Assembly (NCBI GenBank): GCA_963822825.1
Contig: CAWGIW010000011.1
Location: forward strand, 186,001-250,000
Direction: 5' to 3'
Length of the DNA: 64,000 nucleotides
Source of the DNA: JAWWPY01 sp963822825
GTDB lineage: Bacteria > Actinomycetota > Actinomycetes > Streptosporangiales > Streptosporangiaceae
Shown piece by piece: positions 28,412 through 37,542 of the stretch. The notes beneath the pieces are model-generated. The model was not told the origin of the DNA and made no database searches. It worked only from the letters and a program-made list of their open reading frames with translations. Both the position numbers and the translations under genes were made by a program. Each line of letters starts with the position of its first letter. Positions within the stretch are counted from its first letter, which is position 1.

Positions 28412-29596
28412 ATGTCGTCGTATTCATCGGCCAGCTCAGCCCCCGACCTTGACGTGCTCCGCATTGATGAGCAGCTAACCTCGGAGGAGCGCCTGGTTCG
28501 TGACACGGTCCGGGATTTCGCGGCGGACCGCGTGATGCCGCACATCGCCGACTGGTTCGAGGCGGGCACGCTTCCGCGTGAACTGGTCCCTGAGGCAGGC
28601 AAGCTGGGGCTGCTCGGCATGCACCTGACCGGCTACGGGTGCGCGGGCATGGGCCCGGTCGCCTACGGCGTCGCCTGCCGCGAACTGGAGGCCGCCGACT
28701 CCGGCCTGCGGAGCCTGGTCTCCGTGCAAGGCTCGCTGGCCATGTACCCGATCTGGCGGTACGGCTCGGAGGAGCAGAAAGCGGAGTGGCTGCCACGAAT
28801 GGCGACCGGCGAGGCGATCGGTTGCTTCGGGCTGACCGAGCCGGACCACGGCAGCGACCCATCCGGTATGAAAACCCAGGCCCGGCACAACGGATCGGAC
28901 TGGCTGCTATCCGGAACCAAAATGTGGATCACCAACGGGTCGATCGCCGATGTCGCGGTGATCTGGGCCCGCACGCCCGACGGGGTCCGCGGCTTCCTTG
29001 TCCCGCGCGGCGCACGAGGCTTCACGTCCCGGGCCATCCACAAGAAGATGTCGCTGCGCGCCTCGGTCACCGCGGAACTGCATTTCGACGACGTGAAGCT
29101 GCCCGCCGACGCGGTGCTGCCCGGGGTGACCGGCATCAAGGGCCCGCTGTCCTGCCTGACCGAAGCCCGGTTCGGCATCGTGTGGGGAGTCACCGGGGCG
29201 GCCCGGTCCTGCTTCGAGGCAGCCGCCGGGTACGCTCGCACCCGGGAACAGTTCGGCAGGCCGATCGGGGGCTTCCAGCTCACCCAAGGCAAGCTCGCCT
29301 GGATGCTCGCCGACCTGTCCCGCGCCCAGTTGCTCGCCCTGCACCTGGGCAGGCTCAAGGAAGCCGGGGGCCTCACCCCGGAGCAGGTCAGCCTGGGCAA
29401 GCTGGCCAACGTCCGGGCCGCCATCGAGATCGCCAGGCAGGCGCGGACCATCCTCGGCGCGAACGGCATCACCCTGGAGTACCCAGTGATCAGGCACGAG
29501 AACAACCTGGAGTCGGTGCTCACCTACGAAGGTACGGAGGAGATCCACACCCTCGCCCTCGGCCAGGCGATCACCGGCATCTCCGCGTACCGGTAA
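28412..29596 (+). CDS. Acyl-CoA dehydrogenase, glutaryl-CoA dehydrogenase-like
   Basis: 394 residues, the usual GcdH length. It is an FAD enzyme oxidising (and for true GcdH decarboxylating) glutaryl-CoA in lysine/tryptophan breakdown. Seen: CFGLTEPDHGSDPSGMKTQA (FAD/substrate loop), KMWITNGSIADVAVIWAR, YARTREQFGRPIGGFQL, and the catalytic glutamate in LTYEGTEEIHTLALGQ. ATG 28412 has AGAGAGGA upstream. The open frame begins earlier, but those codons have no family match. Assignment to GcdH rather than another acyl-CoA dehydrogenase is by overall pattern. Confidence 0.85.
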   Translation: MSSYSSASSAPDLDVLRIDEQLTSEERLVRDTVRDFAADRVMPHIADWFEAGTLPRELVPEAGKLGLLGMHLTGYGCAGMGPVAYGVACRELEAADSGLRSLVSVQGSLAMYPIWRYGSEEQKAEWLPRMATGEAIGCFGLTEPDHGSDPSGMKTQARHNGSDWLLSGTKMWITNGSIADVAVIWARTPDGVRGFLVPRGARGFTSRAIHKKMSLRASVTAELHFDDVKLPADAVLPGVTGIKGPLSCLTEARFGIVWGVTGAARSCFEAAAGYARTREQFGRPIGGFQLTQGKLAWMLADLSRAQLLALHLGRLKEAGGLTPEQVSLGKLANVRAAIEIARQARTILGANGITLEYPVIRHENNLESVLTYEGTEEIHTLALGQAITGISAYR

Positions 29597-29709
29597 CGGC
29601 CACGCACGGCGTCTGGTACGAGGGTCCCCAGAAGTGCCCAGAGGGGAGAAGTCTGGCACACTCGGCGGGTAGGGCGGCACCGGGATCCCGGCCTACTCCC
29701 GCACAACTC

Positions 29710-29781
29710 GGGGCGTTAGCTCAATGGTAGAGCAGCGGACTTTTAATCCGTGGGTTCAGGGTTCGAGCCCCTGGCGCCCCA
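29710..29781 (+). tRNA. tRNA-Lys (TTT)
   Basis: The acceptor GGGGCGT pairs with GCGCCCC (one G-T). The D-arm AGCTCAATGGTAGAGC, the anticodon loop CTTTTAA with TTT and the TPsiC arm are complete. CCA is encoded at 29782-29784. Confidence 0.95.
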
Positions 29782-29971
29782 CCAGTTGCTGTGTATCGCT
29801 CCGCCTGATCCCTGAAGTCTGGCCAGCCGGGCTTGAGCGACAGTGTTCCGGCTGATTCCTGACAGCTAGTTCGGCTGAGTTGACTCCCGGACCGCTGGCG
29901 TTGTCGATTTCGCGGTCCCTCGTTCGAAGCGCAGGTATGAGCACTGCTGAACCTAGTAGGAGGAGAAGACG

Positions 29972-30298
29972 ATGCGATTTCTGATGACGGTCAACGGTGG
30001 TGGCACGCCACCGGACGAGACGATGTTCGCCGAGATGGGCAGGTTTGTCGAGGAACTGTCCAAGACGGGCGTGCTACTCGCGACCGGCGGTCTGGAGCCG
30101 GCCGGGGCACACATCACGTCCTCGGGCGGGAAGATCACCGTGACCGACGGTCCGTACGCCGAGGCGAAGGAGTTGATCGTCAGCTTCGCGTTGATCGACG
30201 TCCGGTCGAAGGAGGAGGCTATCGAACTGTCGCGGCGGTTCTGGAAGATCGCCCGCGACGGTGAGGGTGACGTCCGTCAGGTGTTCGGCCCCGAGTAG
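29972..30298 (+). CDS. DGPF (YCII-related) protein
   Basis: 108 residues with the YciI-like fold and the DGPF signature variant VTDGPYAEAKELIVSF. The N-terminus MRFLMTVNGGGTPPDE is typical. ATG 29972 has AGGAGGAGAA upstream. It is followed after 42 bases by an ECF42-type sigma factor. DGPF proteins are the usual partners of ECF42 sigmas, though their exact role is not settled. Confidence 0.88.
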   Translation: MRFLMTVNGGGTPPDETMFAEMGRFVEELSKTGVLLATGGLEPAGAHITSSGGKITVTDGPYAEAKELIVSFALIDVRSKEEAIELSRRFWKIARDGEGDVRQVFGPE

Positions 30299-30340
30299 GC
30301 GAGCGCGGCGGGGTCTTGTGCCCGAACAGACGACGATGCT

Positions 30341-31639
30341 GTGATCGGTGACGTGACGGCGGCCGACGCACATCGCGCCATCGAGGCGGTCTGGCGGATC
30401 GAGGCGGCCCGGATCATCGCCGGTTTGACCCGGATGCTCGGCGATGTCGGGTTGGCGGAGGAGTTCGCGCAGGACGCCCTCGTCGCCGCGCTCGAGCAGT
30501 GGCCTGAGTCAGGCGTCCCGGCCAACCCGGGCGCCTGGCTCACGCTCATCGCCAAGCGCCGCGCGATCGACCGCGTGCGCCGGCTCGAACGCCTCGAGCG
30601 TAAGCACGAGCAACTCGCCCATGACCTCGTGACCGAGCAGGAGGCCGCGGCCGAGGAGGTCGACGAAACGCTGGACGATGAGGTCGGAGACGATCTGCTG
30701 CGCCTGATGTTCATCGCCTGCCACCCGGTCCTGTCTACCGACGCGCGGGTCGCCCTGGCGCTGCGCCTTCTCGGCGGCCTGACAACCGAGGAGATCGCCC
30801 GGGCGTTCCTGATCCCCGAAGCGACGGTGGCCCAGCGGATCGTCCGCGCTAAGCGCACCCTCGCCGACCGGCACATCCCGTTCGAGGTCCCCCCGGCAGC
30901 CGAGCGCGCGACCCGGCTGTCCTCGGTGCTCGAGGTCATCTACCTGATATTCAACGAGGGCTACGCCGCCAGCGGCGGCGACGACTGGATGCGGCCCGCC
31001 CTGTGTCAGGAGGCACTGCGCCTGGGCCGCATCCTCGCTGAGATCGCACCCGATGAATCAGAGGTCCACGGACTCGTCGCGCTGATGGAGATCCAGGCAT
31101 CGCGATCCGCCGCGCGGACCGATCCCTCCGGAGCACCCATCCCGCTGCTGGAGCAGAATCGCGGCCGATGGGACCAACTCCTGATTCGTCGCGGTTTCGC
31201 GGCCCTGCTGCGGGCCGAGCCGCTCGGCGGAGTTGCGGGCCCGTATGTCCTGCAGGCCGCGATCGCCGCATGCCACGCACAGGCACGGGCCGCGCCGGAG
31301 ACGGACTGGGTGCAGATCGCGGCCCTGTACGAAGCGCTGCACCAGCTCAGCCCTTCCCCGGTCGTGCGGCTGAATCACGCCGTGGCGATCGCGATGGTGC
31401 ACGGCCCGGCCGCGGGCCTGGAACGCGTCGACGCTCTGACCGGCGAGCCGGCGCTGAAGGCCTACCACCTGCTGCCGAGCGTGCGCGGTGACCTGCTGGC
31501 CAAGCTCGGTCGCCACGGCGAGGCCCGGGCCGAGTTCGAACGCGCCGCGGCGCTCACGTCCAACGAGCGCGTCCGCGCAGTCCTCCTGGCGCGCGCCGCT
31601 GCGGACGCGAGCGACGCCGCGAAGCCGCCGACGCCCTGA
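30341..31639 (+). CDS. ECF42-type RNA polymerase sigma factor
   Basis: 432 residues. Region 2 holds GLAEEFAQDALVAALEQW and PGAWLTLIAKRRAIDRVRR. Region 4 holds ALRLLGGLTTEEIARAFLIP with ATVAQRIVRAKR. The long C-terminal extension (from about residue 190) is TPR-like: VLEVIYLIFNEGYAASGG, LYEALHQLSPSPVVRLNHAVA, GRHGEARAEFERAAALTSN. This extension and the adjacent DGPF gene define the ECF42 group, which lacks an ordinary anti-sigma factor. GTG start at 30341. Confidence 0.9.
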   Translation: MIGDVTAADAHRAIEAVWRIEAARIIAGLTRMLGDVGLAEEFAQDALVAALEQWPESGVPANPGAWLTLIAKRRAIDRVRRLERLERKHEQLAHDLVTEQEAAAEEVDETLDDEVGDDLLRLMFIACHPVLSTDARVALALRLLGGLTTEEIARAFLIPEATVAQRIVRAKRTLADRHIPFEVPPAAERATRLSSVLEVIYLIFNEGYAASGGDDWMRPALCQEALRLGRILAEIAPDESEVHGLVALMEIQASRSAARTDPSGAPIPLLEQNRGRWDQLLIRRGFAALLRAEPLGGVAGPYVLQAAIAACHAQARAAPETDWVQIAALYEALHQLSPSPVVRLNHAVAIAMVHGPAAGLERVDALTGEPALKAYHLLPSVRGDLLAKLGRHGEARAEFERAAALTSNERVRAVLLARAAADASDAAKPPTP

Positions 31640-31784
31640 CCGCCGCCTCCGCCAGACGTCGGCTTCCCGAATCGGGTGCGTGAAGAAATCGTCTCGTGGG
31701 TGTCGATCCAGCGTCGCCTCGTTCGAAGCGTGGATAAGGCCGAGCGCCAAACGCTCGGATGGCCCACCTGCCCGAGGAGTTCCC

Positions 31785-32310
31785 GTGCGAAAGATCGTCG
31801 CCAACCTCTTCGTATCCCTCGACGGCGTCGTGGAGGCGCCCGAGACCTGGACCGGCCCGTACTTCACCGACGACATCGGTCAGATGATCGGATCGGAAAT
31901 GGCACAGGCCGACACCTTGCTCATGGGGCGCGGTACCTACCAGACCTTCGCCGCGTCCTTCGCGGGCCGGAGCGGCGGGATGGCCGATCAGATGAACGGC
32001 ATCCCGAAGATCGTCGTGTTCGACAACTCTGGATACGGCCGACTGGCAGAACACGACCGTCGTGGCGGCGCCGTCCGATCTCGCCGCCGTCAAGCAGCAG
32101 CCGGGCCGCACCGTCGCCATCAGTGGTAGTCCCGGACTCGTACGGTCGCTGCTGCACGACGGCCTGCTCGACGAGCTCCGACTGCTGCTGTTCCCCGTGA
32201 TCGTGGGCTGCGGGCGGCGGCTGTTCGACGAAATCGAGACGCGACTCTCGCTCAAGCTGCTCGACTCGCGAACTTTCGCCGGTGGCCCCGTCCTGCTCAT
32301 CTACGGGTGA
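31785..32310 (+). CDS. DHFR/RibD-like reductase-fold protein (frameshifted)
   Basis: GTG 31785 with GAGGAG upstream. The first part RKIVANLFVSLDGVVEAPE and LLMGRGTYQTFAASF is the dihydrofolate-reductase-like (RibD C-terminal) family. The frame breaks near 32030. The next frame supplies DTADWQNTTVVAAP, ISGSPGLVRSLLHDGLLDEL and FPVIVGCGRRLFDE and stops at 32310. One indel restores a 175-residue protein of normal size. Such proteins are frequent in ECF42/DGPF loci. Confidence 0.78.
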
Positions 32311-32372
32311 CCCGCTGACGCCGCCTACCTTGCCCAGCACCCCAGCGCACATACGAAGGATCGGAGCTAGCC

Positions 32373-33204
32373 ATGGAAGCAGTGACGTCGAAAGACGGCA
32401 CCCGCCTCACCTATGACCGCACCGGCGGCGGACCGCCACTCATCCTCGTCGCAGGCGCGTTCAGCTACCGCAATTACCCGGGCCAGGTGAAACTGGCCGA
32501 GCTTCTCACGCCGCATTTCACCGTGTTCAACTACGACCGTCGTGGCCGGGGCGACAGCGGCGACACTTCGCCGTACTCCGTCGAGCGGGAGATCGAGGAC
32601 CTGGACGCGCTGATCGATGCCGCCGGTGGCTCCGCGTACGTCTGGGGGCTGTCTTCAGGAGCCGCGCTCGCTCTCAAGGCCGCCGCCGCAGAGAGGAACA
32701 TCACCAAGCTGGCCTTGCAAGAACCGCCCTTCGTCGTCGAGGCGCGGGACCGCCGGCCTCCCGCAGATCTGCACGCGCGCATCAGTGCGCTGATCGCCGC
32801 CGATCGGCGTGGCGCCGCGGTCAAGTACTACATGGTGGACGGGATGGGTGCACCGTCGTTTGTGCCCGGCATGCTGCGCGTGATGCCAGGCGTGTGGAAG
32901 AGACTGACCACCGTCGCCCACACGCTTCCCTACGACGCGCTGCTCGTCGACGCGTATCAGACCGGCCAGCCGCTGCCCGCCGGGGAGTGGGCGTCGGTGA
33001 CCATGCCGACGCTGGTGATGTCCGGCACCGAGCAGGAGAGCCCGGCCTTCCTGTGCCACGCGGCAGCAGCGGTCGCCGACGCACTGCCCAATGCACAACT
33101 CGTCGTCCGCAAGGGCCTCGGCCACGCCAAGAAGCTGACACCGAAGGTCATCGCCGCCACCCTCGTCGATTTCCTCGACAACTCATCACACATCGGAGCA
33201 GGCC
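32373..33204 (+). CDS. Alpha/beta hydrolase
   Basis: About 275 residues. N-terminal MEAVTSKDGTRLTYDRTGGG, the oxyanion region VAGAFSYRN, YDRRGRGDSGDT, the nucleophile elbow VWGLSSGAALALK (GxSxG, Ser), and the late His in KGLGHAKKL. ATG 32373. The frame has no stop at the natural end and reads on to 33617 through the next gene. I take that as loss of the stop by a small indel near 33200 rather than a true fusion. Substrate unknown. Confidence 0.78.
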
Positions 33205-33617
33205 ATGCGGAAGCTGATCGTCAGCGAATTCGTGACGCTCGACGGCGTCATCGAAGCCCCAGAACGGTGGGTCTTCGACTTCCACGACGAGCAGAACGGG
33301 CAGTTCAAGACCGAGGAGATGTCCGAGGTCGACGCGCTGCTCCTCGGCCGGCGGACCTTACGGGTGATGTCGTCCACGCGGTGTCGCAGCTGAAGAGACG
33401 GCCCGGCCGGAGCATTCTTGTCGCCGGCAGCGGCGCACTCGTCCGAACGCTCATGCAAAACGACCTCGTCAACGAATACCGGCTGTTCATCTGTCCCGTC
33501 GTGCTCGGAGCCGGACAGCGACTGTTCCCGCCAGGCACGGGCGCGCATAACCTCGTCCATTCCGAAACGAAAACCTTCGACACCGGAGCCCTGCTGCTGC
33601 GCTACACCGCAGCCTGA
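33205..33617 (+). pseudogene. Second DHFR/RibD-like gene with internal deletion
   Basis: ATG 33205 starts RKLIVSEFVTLDGVIEAPE, continues to EVDALLLGRRT, then jumps at about 33357 into another frame at GDVVHAVSQLKRRPGRSILV and ends YRLFICPVVLGAGQRLFPPG ... LLRYTAA. Compared with its neighbour at 31.8 kb, roughly 60 codons are missing between the two parts. The gene is therefore truncated internally and probably inactive. Confidence 0.7.
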
Positions 33618-33679
33618 GACCGCCCCGCACGCCAAAACCAGCCCACCACTATTCCGCACCCTCAAGCAAGGAGATCCCG

Positions 33680-33919
33680 ATGTCTCAGCCCGTCCAAGGC
33701 CCCGCGTACTACTTCCCTTCGATTGAGAAGAAGTACGGCCGGCCGATCAGCGAGTGGACACAGCTCATCCGCACGTCTGAACTGACCAGGCATAAAGCAC
33801 TCGTTGACTGGCTGAAAGCCGAGTACGGCATCGGCCACGGACACGCCACGGCACTCGTCGGCTACACGCTGGCCGAACACAACGGACCCGGTCGCCCCAG
33901 CCACACAGCCCCATCATGA
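33680..33919 (+). CDS. DUF4287 protein
   Basis: 79 residues of the DUF4287 family: YYFPSIEKKYGRPISEWTQLI, then HKALVDWLKAEYGIGHGHATALV. AAGGAG lies 11 bases before the ATG at 33680. It often sits with ECF42-linked genes. Molecular role unknown. Confidence 0.85.
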   Translation: MSQPVQGPAYYFPSIEKKYGRPISEWTQLIRTSELTRHKALVDWLKAEYGIGHGHATALVGYTLAEHNGPGRPSHTAPS

Positions 33920-33952
33920 CGAACGTGATGAGCCGTCCTGCCCCCGGTTGCC

Positions 33953-35203
33953 TCAACGTTCGCTGGTATGGGCCTGCTCGGTCAGGGCGGTAGTCCGGTC
34001 GCCCGACCGGGTTTCCGGGGCGAAGAGCCCGAGGACGGCCGCCAGGCCGAGGACACCGGCGGCCAGCCCGAAGGCTGCGCTGTAGGAAGCCGTATCGACG
34101 AGGTATCCCGCCGTCACGGGTCCGGCGACGGAGCCGACGTCCCCGGCCATCTGGTACGACGCGACCACTGTCCCGCCGCCCTGGCCGCCCAGGATGTCAC
34201 CGATCATCGCGGCAGGCGCGACGTCGAGCAGTCCCGATCCGAGGCCGAGTACGGCCAGGGCCGTCAGGTAGCCCCCGAGCCCGGGCAGGAGCGCCAGCAT
34301 GGCCATGCCGCCTGCCGATATCAAGCAGCCGGCGACGATGACCGGCCGCCGGCCGAGCCGGTCGGCCACCCGCCCGGCAGGCAGGAGCGCCGCGGCATTC
34401 AACGCGGCGACGATGAGAAACCCGATGCCCGTCCACACCGCCGACCTGTGCAGGACGTCGCGGACGAACAGCGGCACGATGGCGCTGCGCACGCCGACGG
34501 CGGCGAAACCGTCGGCCAGATTGGCGGACGCCGCGGCGCGGTAGGCCCGGCTCCGCAGCGCGCGGGCGATCCCGGCGAACGGCCGCGCCGTCCGCGGGTG
34601 GCCCGGGGCGTGCTGGTGAGGTACGTCCCGCAGGACAGCCGCGGCGATGAACGAGGGAACGATGAGCATGCCGCCGTAGATGAAAAATGGGGCCCGCAGC
34701 GACCAGGCGGCGAGGAGCCCGCCAATCGCGGGGCCACTGATGCCACCCAGGAGGAACCCGCCGGAGAACAGGCCGCTGGCCCGGCCTCTGTGCTCGCCGG
34801 GAACGCTGATCAGCAGCAGGGTCTGGGCGCTGACACTGAACATCGCCGAGCCCAGGCCACCGATGCCGCGCAAGACGATGAGCTGCGCGAACGACCCGGA
34901 AAATCCGGCCAGTATGCTGCTCGCCGCGACGATGGCGATGCCGACCGCCATCACCTTGTGCTCGCCGAACCGGTCCACCAGCCGCCCGGCGGGCAGGGCG
35001 CCTGCCACCCGCAGCAGAGCGAACGCGCTGACCACGCTGGCGGCCGAAGCGGTGCTGACCCCGAAGTGACGGGCGAACGCCGGGATATCCGGGGCGACGA
35101 TCCCGAAGCCGAGCGCGACCGTGAATGAGACCGCCGTGAGGATGGCCACCTCGCGCGGCATGCCGCGGAACGGTCCGCGCTGACGGCCAGGCACGAACGG
35201 CAT
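33953..35203 (-). CDS. MFS transporter
   Basis: About 416 residues with twelve hydrophobic segments. The signature loop LVDRFGEHKVMAVG lies after TM2 (cf. GRLxDRxGrr) and a second one, GRVADRLGRRPVIVAG, at mid-protein. TM1 is ILTAVSFTVALGFGIVAPD. ATG 35203 is chosen because the codons before it (up to 35401) are unrelated remnant sequence. Sugar/drug efflux subtype cannot be set. Intact, unlike the MFS gene at 26.5 kb. Confidence 0.85.
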   Translation of the reverse strand: MPFVPGRQRGPFRGMPREVAILTAVSFTVALGFGIVAPDIPAFARHFGVSTASAASVVSAFALLRVAGALPAGRLVDRFGEHKVMAVGIAIVAASSILAGFSGSFAQLIVLRGIGGLGSAMFSVSAQTLLLISVPGEHRGRASGLFSGGFLLGGISGPAIGGLLAAWSLRAPFFIYGGMLIVPSFIAAAVLRDVPHQHAPGHPRTARPFAGIARALRSRAYRAAASANLADGFAAVGVRSAIVPLFVRDVLHRSAVWTGIGFLIVAALNAAALLPAGRVADRLGRRPVIVAGCLISAGGMAMLALLPGLGGYLTALAVLGLGSGLLDVAPAAMIGDILGGQGGGTVVASYQMAGDVGSVAGPVTAGYLVDTASYSAAFGLAAGVLGLAAVLGLFAPETRSGDRTTALTEQAHTSER

Positions 35204-35219
35204 TCTGCCAGGCAGGGCC

Positions 35220-35390
35220 GCCAGGCCCGGCATATGGCCTGGGCGTCGCCGTAAGCCCAGCCGGTTCGTAGACGCTGAGGGCGCAGTCCCAGCCCCAGTA
35301 GATGAATACCGCGAACAGGAACGAGTTCGACCTCGATGCCGCGCTAACAGACCCAGCTGAGCAGGGCGATGAAGACAATGCCTAGCATGG
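35220..35390 (-). pseudogene. Fragment of an amino-acid permease
   Basis: Two frames hold pieces of an APC-type transporter: MLGIVFIALLSWVC (35388 to about 35350, then stop) and SFLFAVFIYWGWDCALSVYEP (about 35320-35260). These match consecutive but incomplete parts of the family, so this is a deletion-ridden remnant between phoU and the MFS gene. Confidence 0.5.
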
Positions 35391-35556
35391 CCACAGCCCA
35401 TTCCTCTGTTGCTGTCATGTTATTCAGGAGCTCGTTGAATTTCTTACACGGTCAGTTCGCTTTTCTGATGGTGCGCGCAAGAACAGCGCGGCCGGCCACT
35501 GACACTGCTTCCGATTGCGTCTTGAGGCAATGGGAGGCGCCCAGTAGGCTTTGAGC

Positions 35557-36201
35557 ATGGTCGAGCACCGGCAGGAATTTGAACGTGATTTGGAAGCGAT
35601 CGAAGCTAAGGTCATCGAGCTGTTCGCCATGGTCGCTGAGGACCTTCCCGGGGCGACCAGTGCTCTTCTGGGTGGCAACAACGAGGTGGTCCGGGTGCTG
35701 GCCGAACGCGAGAAGGTCATCGACGCCCTGTACCCGGAGATCGAGGAACTGGTCAACCGGGAGATCTTGCTGCAGGCTCCCGTCGCTTCAGACCTGCGCT
35801 TCCTGCTCTCCGTGCTGCGAATCGTGCCCGAACTCGAGCGCTCCCACGACCTCGTCGTCAACATCGCTCACCGGTCCAACCACATTCTCGGCCAGGACCT
35901 CTCGCCGCGCAGCCGGGGGCTCGTCGAGCGAATGGGAGACCTCGTATCCGACATGTGGCGCCAGGCTGCGGACTCCTGGTACCAGCGCGACCGTTCCGCC
36001 GCGGCGGCGCTAAGCGAACGTGATGAGGAGATGGATGAGCTTCACGCTAGCTTGATAGCCGAACTTGCCTCAGGACGAATGGCAGTACCGGTGACGATGG
36101 AGATGACACTGGTAGCACGCTTCTACGAGCGCCTGGCCGCCCACGCCGTCAACATCGCCCGCCGTGTGGTCTACCTGGCCGGATCCCAGCCCCAGCCGTA
36201 G
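35557..36201 (+). CDS. phoU: PhoU phosphate-signalling protein
   Basis: 214 residues, all-helical with the two PhoU repeats: FERDLEAIEAKVIELFAMVAE and later RSAAAALSERDEEMDELHASL. The middle PVASDLRFLLSVLRIVPELERSHDLVVNIA is the family signature. PhoU mediates negative control of PhoR by PstSCAB. It converges with the pst cluster. ATG 35557 is taken; an in-frame TTG at 35551 is an alternative. Confidence 0.9.
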   Translation: MVEHRQEFERDLEAIEAKVIELFAMVAEDLPGATSALLGGNNEVVRVLAEREKVIDALYPEIEELVNREILLQAPVASDLRFLLSVLRIVPELERSHDLVVNIAHRSNHILGQDLSPRSRGLVERMGDLVSDMWRQAADSWYQRDRSAAAALSERDEEMDELHASLIAELASGRMAVPVTMEMTLVARFYERLAAHAVNIARRVVYLAGSQPQP

Positions 36202-36234
36202 CTCTGACCGTTATGGTGCGCCGCTGGACGGGGC

Positions 36235-36615
36235 CTAGCTGGTCGCGGGGAGGACCACCACGGGGCAGCTGGCGTGGTGCGTGACCTGGCTGCTCACCGA
36301 GCCCATCAGGAGCCTGGCGAACCCGCCGCTGCCGCGGGACCCCACGACGAGCATGTCGGCGTCGCGCGAGGCCTTGACGAGTTCTTCCGACGCATCCCCA
36401 GTGACCACGCTCACGGTGACTTCAGGCACCGCGTCACCGATTTCGCCCGCGACCTCATCCACGAATTTCTGGAGCGCGTTCCGCGCCAGTTCCGGGTTAA
36501 AGCCGCTGTCGGGAGAGTCGTGCACAGCCCAGAAAACCCTGGTGGCCGGGCGAACTGGTTCCGGGCGAACTGAAACGACCATCAGCGGGACATGATGGTG
36601 CGCGGCCTCGCGCAT
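36235..36615 (-). pseudogene. Universal stress protein, 5'-truncated
   Basis: The C-terminal 126 residues of a UspA-family protein: MREAAHHHVPLMVVSVRPEP, ELVKASRDADMLVVGSRGSGGFARLLMGSVSSQVTHHASCPVVVLP (ATP-binding GxxG-x9-G(S/T)). Upstream in frame lies GSDHSRRSLGWA, part of the normal N-terminus, but the first strand with the ATP-binding Asp is missing and the frame runs into the pstB stop. The gene seems to have lost its 5' end and start. Confidence 0.75.
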
Positions 36616-36656
36616 CGCCCAGCCCAGGGACCGGCGAGAATGGTCCGAGCCGCGCC

Positions 36657-37535
36657 TCAGCCCATCCGGCCGGTGACATAGGCCTTGGTGCGGTCGTTGA
36701 CCGGGTCCTGGAATATCTGCTCGGTCCGGCCGTACTCGACGAGCACACCCGTGCGGGTATCGCTCTTTTCGTCGCGGAGCACCGAGTAAAACGCGGTGCG
36801 GTCGCTTACCCGCGTGGCCTGCTGCATGTTGTGCGTGACGATGACGATGGTGTACCGCGACTTGATGTCCCGCATCAGGTCCTCAATGGCGGCCGTCGCG
36901 ATCGGGTCGAGCGCCGAGCAGGGCTCGTCCATGAGGACGACGTCCGGCTCGACGGCGAGCGTGCGCGCGATGCACAGTCGTTGCGCCTGCCCGCCGGACA
37001 GGCCCAGGCCTGAGTTTTTCAGGCGGTTCTTCACCTCGTCCCACAGCGCGGCCTGGCGCAGCGAGCGCTCGACGATCTCGTCCAGCTTGCCGCGGTTGCG
37101 GATGCCGTTGATGCGCGGTCCGTAGGCGACGTTGTCGTAGATCGACTTCGGGAACGGGTTCGGCTTCTGGAAGACCATGCCGATGCGGCGGCGCACGGCT
37201 GTCGGGGAGACATTTTTGGCGTAGAGCGACGCCCCGCGATAGCGCACATCACCCTCGACCCGGGCGCCCTGCACGAGGTCGTTCATGCGGTTCAGCGTCC
37301 GCAGCACCGTCGTCTTGCCACACCCGGACGGGCCGATGAACGCCGTGATCTCGTTCTCGTATATGGAAAGCGAGACGTCCGTGACGGCCCGGAACGAGCC
37401 GTAGAAACACGAGACATTGTTTGTATCGAAGACATGCCCTTCCGGCGTCGGCTGCAGTTGCGGCTGTACCGCCGGCTCAGCCAGCTGGGAATTCGGCGTG
37501 GGGGTGGCCACGAGCTTTTGCTCAGGGGGTTCCAT
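36657..37535 (-). CDS. pstB: Phosphate ABC transporter ATPase PstB
   Basis: 292 residues. Walker A GPSGCGKTTVLRTLNRM, Q-loop MVFQKPNPFPKSIYDNVAYG (PstB-typical), signature LSGGQAQRLCIART, Walker B VVLMDEPCSALDP, H-loop VTHNMQQATR. A 35-residue Pro-rich N-terminal extension precedes the usual start. Last gene of the pstSCAB operon, 7 bases after pstA. Confidence 0.95.
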   Translation of the reverse strand: MEPPEQKLVATPTPNSQLAEPAVQPQLQPTPEGHVFDTNNVSCFYGSFRAVTDVSLSIYENEITAFIGPSGCGKTTVLRTLNRMNDLVQGARVEGDVRYRGASLYAKNVSPTAVRRRIGMVFQKPNPFPKSIYDNVAYGPRINGIRNRGKLDEIVERSLRQAALWDEVKNRLKNSGLGLSGGQAQRLCIARTLAVEPDVVLMDEPCSALDPIATAAIEDLMRDIKSRYTIVIVTHNMQQATRVSDRTAFYSVLRDEKSDTRTGVLVEYGRTEQIFQDPVNDRTKAYVTGRMG

Positions 37536-37542
37536 GATGTTC

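Noticed and set aside
32373..33617. Hydrolase-DHFR fusion protein
   Set aside because: The junction falls after the hydrolase end, and the DHFR start lies in a different frame with its own ATG. Readthrough after a lost stop plus an internal deletion explains it better.
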